A stretch of DNA of 40,596 bases from Cristatella mucedo (Eukaryota > Bryozoa > Phylactolaemata > Cristatellidae): positions 1-40,596 of the forward strand of contig WPIO01000465.1 of NCBI GenBank assembly GCA_009760855.2, in the 5' to 3' direction. Shown here piece by piece: positions 20,058-30,517 of this stretch. Numbering within the stretch: position 1 is the first letter of the stretch; each line of letters begins with the position of its first letter. The notes below the pieces were generated by a model, which did not search any database, was not told the origin of the DNA, and saw only the letters and a program-made list of their open reading frames with translations. The position numbers were made by a program, and so were the translations under genes.

Positions 20058-20340
20058 TCGAGAGTCTGGCAGGGGAGACGCTGCTCTGACATGACTGACG
20101 CGCTCAGAGCTGCCCAATGAAAGCTTCTTGGTCCGCCGAAGAAAACATGTGGCAGTATATATAGTAGCCTCCCTCAAATGGTAATTTACAGAACTAGGCT
20201 TAAAATTCACAATTCCAAGGCTGAACAGCCAATAGAAGCATTTTTACATCGAAACTAAAATTGCCACCCCACGAGCTGGCTATAGTCTCCTTACCAACTA
20301 CTGGCATTTTTAGCTCTTCCTAAATTTAGTTCGCTGTCTG
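20058..20340. repeat. ~285-bp segment present only in flank copy C
   Basis: Copy A reads straight from GAACACGAGCT to GGTAAATGCATTCG at about 5089. Copy C has about 285 extra bases between the same words. No clear terminal inverted repeats or target duplication. It could be an insertion in C or a deletion in A. Confidence 0.6.
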
Positions 20341-20785
20341 GTAAACGCATTCGAGGAGCGATAGAGGAGAGTAGTTAAGCCATTTCGTTTACGACAAAAC
20401 TTTCGTAACGCCACCTCCAGTTCGTCAATACCGTTTTTCGCCTTTCTTTTTCAGTTTCTTATTCTGTCTCATTAGCGAACTTGCCACATTTTTTCTCCTC
20501 TGGAGAAATTGCTCTCCTCTGAGTCTTTTCTATGCCAGCAGAATGGCTGCTACTTTTTCGCTTTTCAGCCCTCTCACGTGCTACTTTTGCGTCTTTCAGT
20601 AATCTCAAAATGACCACAATATCTAATACAGAAACAAAGCGTTGTAACAAAGTAATAACATAAGCGTACAGAAAAATCACGACACAAACTACGTGAAAGC
20701 ACGAGGTCACTTTGAACACGTCTTACCTCTAGCAAGTCTCGCAAGCAGGTGTGAGTCCGCGGTTACCCGAAATGCATGGCTGTCA

Positions 20786-21257
20786 GACGTCGTTTCCTCT
20801 CTACTGTTTGCGGCCTTGTCAAACCTACTGACCGCGCGCGGATTTTGAATGCTTTCTTGCATATATTTTAATTTTCAATTTTAATTAATGTGAACGCGAC
20901 CGAGTTCGCATTTCAAATTTTTGTCAGTAAAACCCATCGTAAGTCGGGGGCTAACTGTACCCTGAGGTACGTTGACTTGCGAGTTTATTCGTTCGGCGAC
21001 AGAGCACCTAACTCAAATGATTTACGTGTCCAGTTAATTTCTCTTTTAAAATGTAATTAATCAATTCTTTGACACCAAAAACGCATCGATATCGGTCATA
21101 CATTTTTAGATTAAAAGACATACTTATAAATTGAAAAAGTTGTGTATGAAATTACGAGGCAATAAAATGCACTGCAATAAAATGTTTTTTTTTTAAGTAC
21201 AGAGTACAATTTTTATCTAAGCTATCAGAAGACTTGGAGTTGCTGACGAGTTAAGAA
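20786..21257. other. Unassigned AT-rich intergenic sequence
   Basis: No gene or repeat family recognised. Confidence 0.4.
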
Positions 21258-21345
21258 TAATAAGAACGATAATGCATTTGGTATTGCTCCCTCAGAGAGC
21301 TCAATCTCATTCTGAGCACTTTACGTTTGCTGCAACGGAAGCATC
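21258..21345 (-). mobile_element. CR1/L2-type LINE 3' end scrap (antisense)
   Basis: AGAGAGCTCAATCTCATTC followed by CACTTTACGTTTGCTGCAA is the reverse complement of the family's 3' signature. Only about 90 bp survive. Confidence 0.65.
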
Positions 21346-22600
21346 GCAGCTCCTTTAGCCAATGAGATGGCGTCGGATACCCAAAGCAAAGCCGTCGAAA
21401 CTTCCTTCCCTTCGTTGGTGGAATGCCAAGGTCCGCAAGGCAAGCCCCAACTGTCTGGCCACCAGCTTCCGAGAGCCCCGACCGTGAAGGGCCTCAACCA
21501 GTACGTACATGAATACGACTTCCGGCGATGGCCCTTCGTAGCCTAGCGCAGCTGGTGAGCCCGGCCTACGCTCGGGCGAGGACTCTATTCCAGCACCTGG
21601 GTGGTCAAGTGCTCGAATCCTACCTACAGTCTCTTTCTCTTTTTGACTTAGTCATACGTGAGCCGTTCGCCGAAGTTTGGCGGCACGGATCTCCCAGGCT
21701 CCTCCAGTCTTTTCCTGTTCTACAGCTGGTCGCATGCGACATTTCTGCAGTGTTCCGGAAGTAGAGCGGTCACTGGCAGTCACTGGGACGCTTGTTTATC
21801 TCGTTGCTACATGCTGTAGGTAGGCTTTTATTCTGCTCACTCTGCTCCTTTTCGTTCCAAATTTATTGCTATAAAAAGTGGCCGGTACACAATGGCAGCA
21901 GGAACCACAACGTTGCATGTAAATTAGCTTGCACCCGTGAAACGGAAAGCTCCAAATTTCCTTTCGGAGTTTCAGCCGCATTTACACGTTCAAATTTCCT
22001 GAAAGCTTCGGCAAGATTCCGCCCAGTCTTAAGTAGGTTTGACCCTACCCCGATAGAGTATCGCACACCCTGATGAAATTGTTATAAGCGTCCAGAGCTG
22101 CCCGGAGTACGCATCACGAAAGCTCAGGGTAAGTAGCAAACGAATGCCGTACCGCGCAGCATGGCAACTGACGAAGGTAGAGCCGTTGCCTAAAAGCAGA
22201 CTATCGAATCGTAAAGACAGCCCACAAGGTAAGCAGGTGTACATACGAAAGCCGACAACAATGGCAGAATTATCACAATAAATAAATTGCGAATAAACTG
22301 CGTGCGATGGAAACAAAATCCGATGATGACTTAGCCTGGCTTTGACTACGGCTTCGACTTCGATGCCTGTTGACATTCACTCGATCTCGTCACTGATAGC
22401 TACAAAGACGAGGGAGTCGACGGGGAGTGAAGGTAAACATGTAGCTGCAGCCAGCAGCAGCATACAGCACTGCCTGTGGCTGGCCGTTTTTGCTTTATGT
22501 GGGCATCCACATGACCGCAGGCAAGCACTCACACGAGCACGAATGTGCACAAGCAGGCACAAACGCACCTCTGTCTAAGATGTGAAGACGACAACGAAGA
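21346..22600. other. Unassigned; one small unrecognised ORF
   Basis: A plus-strand frame at 21528-21764 (78 codons, MALRSLAQLV...) and an antisense frame at 22029-22376 (115 codons) exist, but neither shows a domain, splice context or second copy, and neither is convincing. No other feature is seen. Confidence 0.3.
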
Positions 22601-22655
22601 GGACGACTGGGTCACTGCAGTGCAGTCTGTGCAGGACGAACGAGCTGTTGGATTG
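22601..22655 (+). pseudogene. Scrap of the TRIM propeller exon
   Basis: GGACGACTGGGTCACTGCAG and the following 35 bases match 18443-18497 of the propeller exon at roughly 85% by eye (shared CAGGACG and ACGAGCTGTTG). The surrounding sequence does not match, so it is an isolated fragment. It reads in frame as DDWVTAVQSVQDERAV, against DDSVTAAQSLQDGRAV in copy 2. Confidence 0.65.
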
Positions 22656-23484
22656 GCTAGTAGTTATCGATGCCCAGGGTTCCAGAGCAGGAGTGCTGCT
22701 GGCTTCACGTGTCAGTGCTTTAGGCCATAAACCGATTTTGACAGGCTATGCTGTTGCGTTACGAGCAAGGCAGCTTCAGTAGTTGTACGACCTGCCGGCC
22801 AGTGCTGCAAGCTCAGGTGGAGCCTCTTACCACTCACGTTGGACTAGCTTTGATGGTAGTAGCCCACCAAGAGGCAGTTAAAAGAAAGAATGAACTATAT
22901 GGCATTATAGTGTGTTCAGCGTCTGGGGGCGATTGCTTCACCATCGTCACTAGTCCGTTCTAACTGGAATTTGGCGACACTGGACAGAATTTGGTACGAC
23001 AGCGAACCGCCTGCAAAAAGCAGCAGCAGCAGAGGTCAGTGTTCGCAGCTCGAGGGTCTCGAAGCCACTCATGCCATTTCTCTCTGCTGTGCTATCGGAA
23101 TTGCTTGAGGTGATGGACACCATATTTTACCCTATTTTAAAGGTGCTGCCTTTATGTGAGATGTTAATTTGTAGTAGTAGCTTTGGAAGTGCAGATAACC
23201 TAAGGTGGCATAGCATCGGAAATGATGGCATACAAGCATGGTTCGGTTCCCTGGAAATGTCCATGCAAATGTTCATTGCTGTGTTGAGTAAAGACCACCA
23301 TATTCTCAGTGCTGTGCTTTCGGAATTGCCTGAGGTGATGGACACCATATTTTACCATATTTCCTAACATATTTTGATGGTGCATCAGGCAAGGTGCAGG
23401 TGATGAGACCATCAATTGGCTGCGTGGCTTACAGAGGACCAGGGAGAGGCTGACTCAAGCTACAACTCAGAGAACTCAATTTCA
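22656..23484. repeat. Repeat-derived stretch with local duplications
   Basis: It contains a third copy of the ~100-bp repeat (23175-23285) and a ~58-bp direct repeat at 23082-23140 and 23307-23365 (shared GAGGTGATGGACACCATATT). No gene. Together with the propeller scrap, this suggests a rearranged relic of the TRIM intron region. Confidence 0.5.
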
Positions 23485-25251
23485 TTCTGACAACCTACTG
23501 TCCTGCTCCTACGTTGGATTGATCTGCTGCTGCCATGCATAACTAACATCATTAATATGTCATTAGCCTCAGGTCAGGTCCCAGCACCTTTCAAAAAAGC
23601 TGTAGTCAGGCCACTTCTCATGAAAGCGACACTAGACCAAGAGAACTTGAGCAACTACCCCCCGAGTCTCCCTTTTACCATTCCTATCTAAGACACCGGA
23701 ACGGGTCGCGGCAGACCAGCTGAACTTAAATATCGAAGCTTCAAACCTTGGTAGCACGTTCCAGTCTGGCTTTAGAGCTAATCACTCCACAGAATCAGCA
23801 TTGCTTAGGGTATACAACGACCTACTTAGAAATGCAGACATGGGTAGAGTGTCTCTGCTTGTTTTGCTCGATCTTTTGGCAGTTTTTGATACTATTGATC
23901 ACAAAGTTCTTCTAGAGCCCCTCTCGTCTCGGCTGGGCATCACTGGCACTGCTCTGCAATGTTTCAGGTCCTATCTCAGTGGGAGACTCCAGAGTATTGA
24001 CGTGAATGAACAAAGATCATCCGAGGTACCTCTGAAAAATGGGTTACCTCAGGGCTCGGTGCTAGGTCCGGTTCTTTTCACGGTTTATACTCTCCTTCTT
24101 GCTGGCGTGATTGCCAAGCACAATCTAGGCTTTCACTTCTATGCGGATGACACTCAGTTGTTCCTTTGCACTCAGTTGTACTTTTGATCCCTCCCAGCCT
24201 TTGAGCACCTCAAATTCTCTCACCTCACTAGCTGCATGTATTGATGACATCCGCACATGGATGGTAGCAAATTTTCCTAAACTAAACGATGATAAAACTA
24301 ACTTACTAGTTATGGGCAAATCCAGTGTAATTCAGAAATTGGAAAGGCTGACGCTCAATATTGGCTCTGCCAGCATATATCCTGTTGAATCAGCACAAAA
24401 TCTAGGTGTCATGTTCCAAAGCGACCTCTCGTTAGACGACCACATCAGCTCCACAGTCAAGTCTGCCTACTTTCAGCTTCATAACATTGCTAAAATTCGG
24501 GCTTGTGTAGATTAGAATACCACGTCCAAGTTTGTCCATGCATTCGCGACATCCCGTCTCGACTTCTGCATCCCATTGTTTACTGGCCTACCGGCATGTG
24601 CGATCAGGCGATTGCAGCTGGCAAAAAACTCTGCATCTAGGCTTGTCTGTCGTGAGCGTCGCAGTTGCCACATTACACCACTTCTCGCCGACCTGCACTA
24701 GCTACCAGTCAAGCAACGGATTGACTTCAAGGTTTTGTCGCTCACTTTTAGGTCACTTCATTCTTTGGCTCCAGCTTATCCCTCCGACATACTCCCCCAA
24801 CAGGCCCAACATCGTACCATCCGCTTTTCGGAATCCAACAGTTTACCAATTCCCCGGATAAACCTTAAATCCTTTGGAGACTGTTTTGGAGTTCGTATGC
24901 TCCCAAAGCCTGAAGCTTTCTCCCGACTTGCATCAGAACATGCCGTGATTTGACCACATTTAAAAAGAACTTAAAAACACACTTATTTAGGAAAGCATTT
25001 AGTGGGTCTCAGTGATTCGTCCTCGATGTGCTAATGCGTGCTGACACTGTGCATGCTGCCAGTAACCACATTTGCATGCTGACCCTGTGCATTTCACCCC
25101 TAACCACGTTGTTCATGTTGTTTATCAAGCATGATATTACTCACGATTCAATCGCGTTTCCCTTCGTAGCGAATGTAAAGCGCCTAGAAAGAGATTGAGT
25201 TCTCTGAGGTCGCTTTATTAAGTGCATTATCATTATTATATAATTATTAAG
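23485..25251 (+). pseudogene. CR1/L2-type LINE, 5'-truncated, mutated reverse transcriptase to 3' tail
   Basis: The longest LINE here. It enters at the N-terminal edge of the reverse transcriptase (NMSLASGQVPAPFKKAVVRP), with [45 protein letters not shown] and the FYADDTQL box at about 24130-24160. It then runs through thumb and C-terminal sequence into the 3' UTR, with AAAGCGCCTAGAAAGAGATT and a short ATT-rich tail. Stops occur near 23690 and at 24185, and a frame change follows an 18-bp tandem duplication at 24151-24186. More stops lie at about 24515 and 24700. There is no endonuclease domain or first ORF. It is dead. Confidence 0.88.
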
Positions 25252-25504
25252 TCAACTAAACGCACGCCTTCGTCACGTTTGCTGATCGTTCCTTCAGTTC
25301 AAAGCTTCTCATCCTTCTGCTTCTACTTCTCAGCACTGTCCTTCGCATCAATTTTCTTTAGATCCACAGCTGAAAAACGGAGGTTTCACACACACACAAT
25401 GGAGCACAAATGGGAGCAAACAACACCGATTATACCGCGGCTACTGACAATCTTTGACAGCAGCGCAGAGATGTTTGAGAGCCGCCTATCGTGCAGCTGG
25501 GATT

Positions 25505-25610
25505 GAGAACTGACACTGTGCCTGCTGCCAGTAACTACATTTGCACGCTGACCCTGTGCAGTTCAACCCTAACCACGTTGTTCATGTTGTTTATCAAGCA
25601 TGATATTACC
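25505..25610 (+). mobile_element. LINE 3' UTR scrap
   Basis: Nearly repeats 25036-25136 (ACACTGTGC..GCTGCCAGTAAC, ACCACGTTGTTCATGTTGTT), placed inside unit D next to an inverted fragment. Confidence 0.75.
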
Positions 25611-26248
25611 GATGCTTCGAATACGAGCTAGCGGCTACAAGTAAACGAGTGAGACACAGTTATCTGGGCGGGCGGATGATGCACTGTTCACTGTAGCGTT
25701 CGCTGAGTAAACTAGCGTCAGGGCAACTGAAGTTGGCTCCTAACCCGAGTTTTAGTTCTTTACTCCAAGTACAAATTCGGGAGAGAGGCCGCTCGTATCT
25801 CCCGTTAGTTGACTTGAAAGTCAGAGCGCCACTGTATGTTACTGCAGGACGAACAATCTGGCTATTAACTACCAGTTATTAACAACAAAGCTGGTCGACC
25901 GTTAGCCAATAGGCTAAAGATCTGCGTTTTGCTCCTTCTCCATCCTTCCATCGAGGACCTAGAAAGACTATAAGTTCCTTTAGGGCGCGTTTGAAAGCTT
26001 CTATTTTTTATTAGTATTCATTTTATTGTTAGTATGTGCTGTAATAGATATAGATGGACCACCAGAGTAAACTAATTCTGTGGATCCATATCTGAAGTAG
26101 CTTGTCCCTTTTGGCTTCAAAAGCTGCGAATATTGTTTTAAGTAACCAGCCTCAATTTTTCTTAACGGCTCAACTAAGAAGCCTTAAATCAGTGAACCAT
26201 TTTACATTAAATGTGAACATAAAAAATATATATATATGTATAGTTACA

Positions 26249-26250
<2 letters not shown>

Positions 26251-26329
<79 letters not shown>
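26251..26329. repeat. (AT)n microsatellite, ~40 units
   Basis: An uninterrupted TA run, preceded by a shorter run at 26226-26238. Confidence 0.97.
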
Positions 26330-26332
<3 letters not shown>

Positions 26333-26394
26333 AATACTTACATAAACTGAGAGCCAAAACGTTAGTGGATTTTAGGTACCAACGAATCTCCGTG

Positions 26395-26515
26395 CTGCCT
26401 ACTCGAATCCAATGTTACGTATCTCCGTCTGTAACTCTGCAAGCCACAAAGACTAAGTGGGTGCTATGCAGGAACGTTTTCAATAGCACACTCTAAGCCC
26501 ATGCGGCTTTGGTAT
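26395..26515 (-). mobile_element. LINE family 2 3' end scrap (antisense)
   Basis: TACGTATCTCCGTCTGTAAC through GCGGCTTTGGTATGCATGCC matches 31205-31330 and the reverse complement of about 27970-28065. It is followed at 26515-26590 by a decayed CR1/L2 tail. Confidence 0.55.
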
Positions 26516-27505
26516 GCATGCCAAGTGCCTAGACAGGTATTCAGTTCTCTGAGGAAACTATATCAAGCATATTATTATCATTATTACTATTATTGTTATG
26601 CTGACTATTGTGGCCTAAGTGTTCTTGCAGGCAGACCCGCAAGTTCAGACTTTTAATAACTCATCCTGCAATTGGGATGAGCTTATGATGAACTTAGCTG
26701 TAATCTTTCTATTTATGCATGTTCAAAATGGTGTGGGAATTGCATATGGTTTCTTGTTTTCACTATGACACATTTGCACAAACATGTACATGGTAAGAAG
26801 GTTGCCAGACAAAATGCCTTGAATTGAGAACATTTTCAGAAACTGAGGCCGCTGAATTCTCAATGACGGCAAGCGCAGAAATTTAATAAGGAAACGCATT
26901 TTATTTATAATGGATAAATTTAATCTCGTCACCACACTTTATCCGACTGCCTGCCTTTAGCACTTTGATCCGTTTTCTTGTTAAATTTTCCTCAATTCTG
27001 TGCTAGTTTCGTTTTAACCTTCAGGTAAGCGCTTGCATCTAATTGTTCTAATCCAGAGAAGCCTAACTACGTGCCACACATGAGGTCTTCAAATTTCGTG
27101 AACAATTGTAAACATGGTCTATCAACGTGAAGACGTAATCGTATGTATATGACACTCTTATATCTGTAAGGATGTAAATTTTTTTTTTCTTGACGTACTC
27201 AAGGGGCCGTTGAATCGGACCTTTCCACAACTTTCCAGTTCTCTCCTGGTGCACCGAGCAAGTCGCACCCCCAGATGCTTGCTCGAGCGTGCCATCAAGC
27301 ATCTGGGTTGAATCCTTCGCTTTAGGATGTGCGTCACTGATTGGCGACACCCGCCCTGTGGCCAAGCGCGATACGAAACTCGAATGGCAGGCAAATGGTA
27401 AGTGATGGCCTCCAGTGCCAACTGGTGCAATCTGGTGCCAGTCTGAGGGCGTGGCCAAAAGATTGTCACCACTAGTCGTCTGAACGCTGCTCCTTAGCTG
27501 AACGG

Positions 27506-28065
27506 ATGCAGCAGTTTCAGCCTCCTCGAGAAGTCAGGTCCTCTATGGACTATAAATTAGCTGTTCCGTTCCTACAGTTTAAGACCTTTGGCGACAGAAG
27601 CTTTTTCTCTGCAGGTCCTAGACTGTGGAAGTCTCTTCCCCGATTCTTAGGCTACGACATCTACTCTCCTGCTGCCGACTATTGCATATCCTTTCCAGCT
27701 CTTCCCAGCAGTCACTTTCAAGCTACTCGCTACCTCAACTGCTCTCATGACACTGTTATTTTTCGCACTATCTCTTTATTGCGTGAGATGAAGACTGTTG
27801 TCGTCGCAAAAAACCAAAATCCACTTGAACTTTGAGTAAGCTTTAGTAAATTTGGAATCTCACACAAATTCCATGCTACTCACTACCTCAACTGCTCTTC
27901 TGACTCTGCTATGCTTACCACCTTCTCTTTGTTGCGTGAGACGAAGTCTGTTGGCTACCGAATGCGTACAGAAAGCAACTTAGGCTGTGAGTGCGCTATA
28001 CAAAACTCTCCTTCGTAACACCCACTAGTCTTTATGGCTTCGTGGAGTTACAGACGGAGATACAA
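27506..28065 (+). mobile_element. LINE family 2, C-terminal RT remnant and 3' end
   Basis: A frame at 27506-27835 contains FKTFGDRSFFSAGPRLWKSLP, the kind of phrase found at the C-terminus of many LINE reverse transcriptases. It then has a 3' region ending near CTTCGTGGAGTTACAGACGG. It matches 31205-31640 in inverted orientation. A ~70-bp internal duplication (27722-27795 and 27882-27950) is present. Confidence 0.65.
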
Positions 28066-28317
28066 GCTTATTCTTCCTCTGACTTGATGGCATGGTATGG
28101 TTGCGTGCGAAGAATACGGATACTCGCAGCGACAGAAGAAAACGTAGTTTTGCCAGTATTGAATGCCGGAAAGGGATTCCGGCCAAAATCTTAGAAAACG
28201 TTTTTGGGTAGAAATTATGGGTACAGATTCCGTTATGAAATTTTTGGAAGAAATTTTATAATGGAATGCTAGTAAGGAATACAGGTATGGGCCGCTAGGT
28301 AGGGTAAAAATAGCACT
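28066..28317. other. Unassigned sequence
   Basis: Lies between two LINE remnants; nothing recognised. Confidence 0.3.
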
Positions 28318-29325
28318 TATAATGATAATAACAAATATGACCAAGCGCCCTCAGAGAACTCAATCTTTTCCCAGGCTATTTACATTTGCTGCAAAGGAAA
28401 CACGATCGAATGGTGAGTCGTATAATGCTCGATAAAAAAGAAGCGTGAATAACATGGTTAGGGGCTAGGGGTGGCATGCACGGGTCAGCATGCAAGTGTG
28501 GTTTGTGGCAGCATGCACAGTGTCAGCACGCATAAGCACATAAAGGATGAATCTCAGGGACCCACTAAATGCTGTCCTAAATAAGTGTGTTTTTAGGCTC
28601 TTTTTTAATGTGGTCAGGTCAGGGGACGTCGTGACAGAAGCCGGGCGTGAGTTCTAGGCTTGGGGAGCATACGATCTAAATGCACTGTCTCCTAAGTATT
28701 TGATGTTTGCACGAAGTGTTGGTAAACGACTATATTCCGAAAAGCAGGTCGTACGATGTTGGTCTGGTGGGGGAGAAGATCTCAAAGATAGGCTGGAGCC
28801 AAAGTATGAAGTGACCTAAAAGTTAGCGACAAAACCTTGAAGTCGATCCATTGCTTGACTGGTAGCCAATGCAGGGCAGCGAGAAGTGGTGGGATATGGC
28901 AACTGTAACGCTAACGACAGACAAGCCTAGCTGTAGAGTTTTGCACCAGCTGTAAGCGCCTGATTGCACAGGCCGGTAAACCAGCAAGCAGTGAGTTACA
29001 GAAGTCTAAAGGGAATGTCACAAATACATGGACCAACTTAGATACAGTACCCATATCTAAACAGGCCCAAATTTTAGCGATGTTATGTAACTGAAAGTAG
29101 GCAGACTTGAGTGTGGAGCTGATGTAGTAGTCTAACAACGGTCACTTTGGAAGTCGACACATAGATTTCGTGAGATTTAACCGGAGATATGCTGGCAGGG
29201 CCGATTTTGATAGTTAGCCTTTCCAATTTCCGAATCACACCTGGTTTGCCCATATGTAGTATCTTGGTTTTATCATCATTCAATTTATGAAAGTTTGCTG
29301 CCATTCATGTGCGGAGATAACGGGA
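28318..29325 (-). pseudogene. CR1/L2-type LINE, 5'-truncated (antisense)
   Basis: The reverse strand runs from LNDDKTKILHMGKPG at about 29300, through the thumb and C-terminal region, to the 3' signature. On the plus strand this appears as AGCGCCCTCAGAGAACTCAA at 28345 and TTTGCTGCAAAGGAAAC. Multiple frame breaks. The 5' end is cut near 29325, just downstream of the catalytic box. Confidence 0.85.
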
Positions 29326-29489
29326 ATTAGTAAAGTAAATAAAATCTTTTGCTTAAATATATGTAATTTAGTTAAACAAATTTAATTCGTCGTAAGAGGA
29401 CTTAATTTCTATGGATGAGTTTCCCACGGGTCACGGAGCTCTAGTCCACATCCTCAGTTATCGATTACATTCACCACGACTTTGGTCGA
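29326..29489. other. Unassigned AT-rich sequence
   Basis: Nothing recognised. Confidence 0.3.
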
Positions 29490-29595
29490 GATGCCGGGAG
29501 AGGGATGCCGGGAAGGAGTGCCGGAACGGGTACTGAGAAGGGATGTTGGGAAGGGTTGTCAGGAACGTTACTGAGAAGGGATGCCGGAAATAGAT
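29490..29595. repeat. ~13-bp minisatellite with ~38-bp higher-order unit
   Basis: GGATGCCGGGAAG-type units recur. Groups of three form a larger period: GGATGCCGGGAAG, GAGTGCCGGAACG, GGTACTGAGAAG, then GGATGTTGGGAAG, GGTTGTCAGGAACG, TTACTGAGAAG, then GGATGCCGGA. Confidence 0.8.
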
Positions 29596-30030
29596 GACCG
29601 GGTCTAAGATTTCTTTGTTGGGTTGAAAGAGACGTGCGGCCCGCTACGTTTGGGCGACTCCGGCAAGATCGAGGTCGTGAGCCTCTTTAAAGTTTAACCC
29701 TTGCTAATGCAATCTGGACGGCCCTTTGAGCGTGACTTTTGACGATTCTGCGTTCCGAAGTGTTTGGCCGATCGGGCGCTGCGTCGCTGCACGCTTCCGC
29801 TGAATCGGTCCCACAGCTCGAGGCGAAAATGCTACCGTTCTCAATCCCAGCAGCAGGATGGGCGGCTCTCAAACACATCTGCGATGCTGTCAAAGATACA
29901 GCGCCATCTAATTGACGAGCGGTCAGATCTCGCTTCGCTCTACGAGTCGAGCACACGATCTCGCGAGATCTCGCGGGGAAATCAGCCTTACGGGAGCCGG
30001 CGGCGGCGCGGCTGGCGCGACAAACGCGGG

Positions 30031-30139
30031 CTGCCCAGGAGCTCGCTGTGGTGGCGGCTCGTCGCCACAGCGAGCTAGGCCTCGGCCGCTCGGCGGCTCG
30101 TCGCCTCGGCGGCTCGTCGCCTCGGCGAGCTCTGGGCAG
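30031..30139. repeat. Nested inverted repeats with a 16-bp tandem repeat
   Basis: The inner arms AGCTCGCTGTGG (30040-30051) and CCACAGCGAGCT (30065-30076) are exact. The outer arms CTGCCCAGGAGCTCG (30031) and CGAGCTCTGGGCAG (30126-30139) match with one extra base. Between them, CTCGGCGGCTCGTCGC is repeated at 30089 and 30105. Confidence 0.85.
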
Positions 30140-30467
30140 CAGCTACTCGGAGGGTGGTGAGACCGCTCAACCCCGTTTAAAGTTCTGCCTCACTGCGTGG
30201 CCGATCCTTGGCTCCCAGGGCAACGCTTCGTTGGACCGTCGCTGTCTGTCCCGCTGCCCTTCTGGCCCGACGGTCATGAAAAAGGTCTTGCGTTTTATAA
30301 CGCGCCTTTTTCGTTCAGTAAAGTCGGGCCACTTGATGCGGAGCAATGATGGCTGCTTGTTGAAAGCGACGCCGTACTTTCCTAAGATTGGGCAAAAGGT
30401 CCGTGGGACGTCAGACTGTAATGATTGTGAGCAAATTTTAAAGCTGATTATTTAATGCAAATTCTAC

Positions 30468-30517
30468 AAAAATTTCCGATTCGCTCGAAATAACCTTCGA
30501 GCGAATCGGAAATTTTT
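30468..30517. repeat. Perfect 22-bp stem, 6-nt loop inverted repeat
   Basis: The left arm (30468-30489, starting AAAAATTTCCGATTCG) and right arm (30496-30517, ending CGAATCGGAAATTTTT) are exact reverse complements around ATAACC. The equivalent place in unit D copy 2 (about 36560-36600) has only a weak remnant. Confidence 0.95.

Larger units (their letters stand above)
13025..20785. repeat. Segmental duplication, copy 2 (TRIM gene block)
   Basis: Counterpart of 722-5444, interrupted by the solo LTR at 13095-14192. It retains the full intron and propeller exon that copy 1 has lost, and carries 3' flank copy C. Confidence 0.9.
19179..20785 (+). repeat. 3' flank of TRIM block, copy C
   Basis: The most complete version of the non-coding flank also present at 4268-5444 and 5505-6290. 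An AATAAA at 19451-19456 is the likely poly(A) signal of the propeller isoform. The end near 20785 coincides with the end of its match to copy B (ACCCGAAATGCATGGCTGTC). Confidence 0.75.
25275..27290. repeat. Diverged unit D, copy 1 left part
   Basis: Collinear with 34576-36250 (shared TCTACTTCTCAGCA, AGCTGAAAAACG, GATGCTTCGA, TTAGCCAATAGGCTAAAGAT-like words, CAGGCAGAC, ACTTTCCAGTTCTCTCCTG). The unit continues at 29876 after ~2.6 kb of inserted sequence. Similarity is low, so the duplication is old. No coding content is evident. Confidence 0.75.

Noticed and set aside
21600-21650. Possible tRNA B-box (GTGCTCGAATCC)
   Set aside because: No matching A-box at the right distance and no cloverleaf could be drawn.
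22029-22376. Antisense 115-codon frame
   Set aside because: No domain, no second copy and no splice or start context to support it.
26236-26496. Open frames of repeated Tyr-Ile over the (AT)n tract
   Set aside because: A simple translation of a microsatellite. The same applies to 3698-3916, 36900-37301 and 37521-37935.
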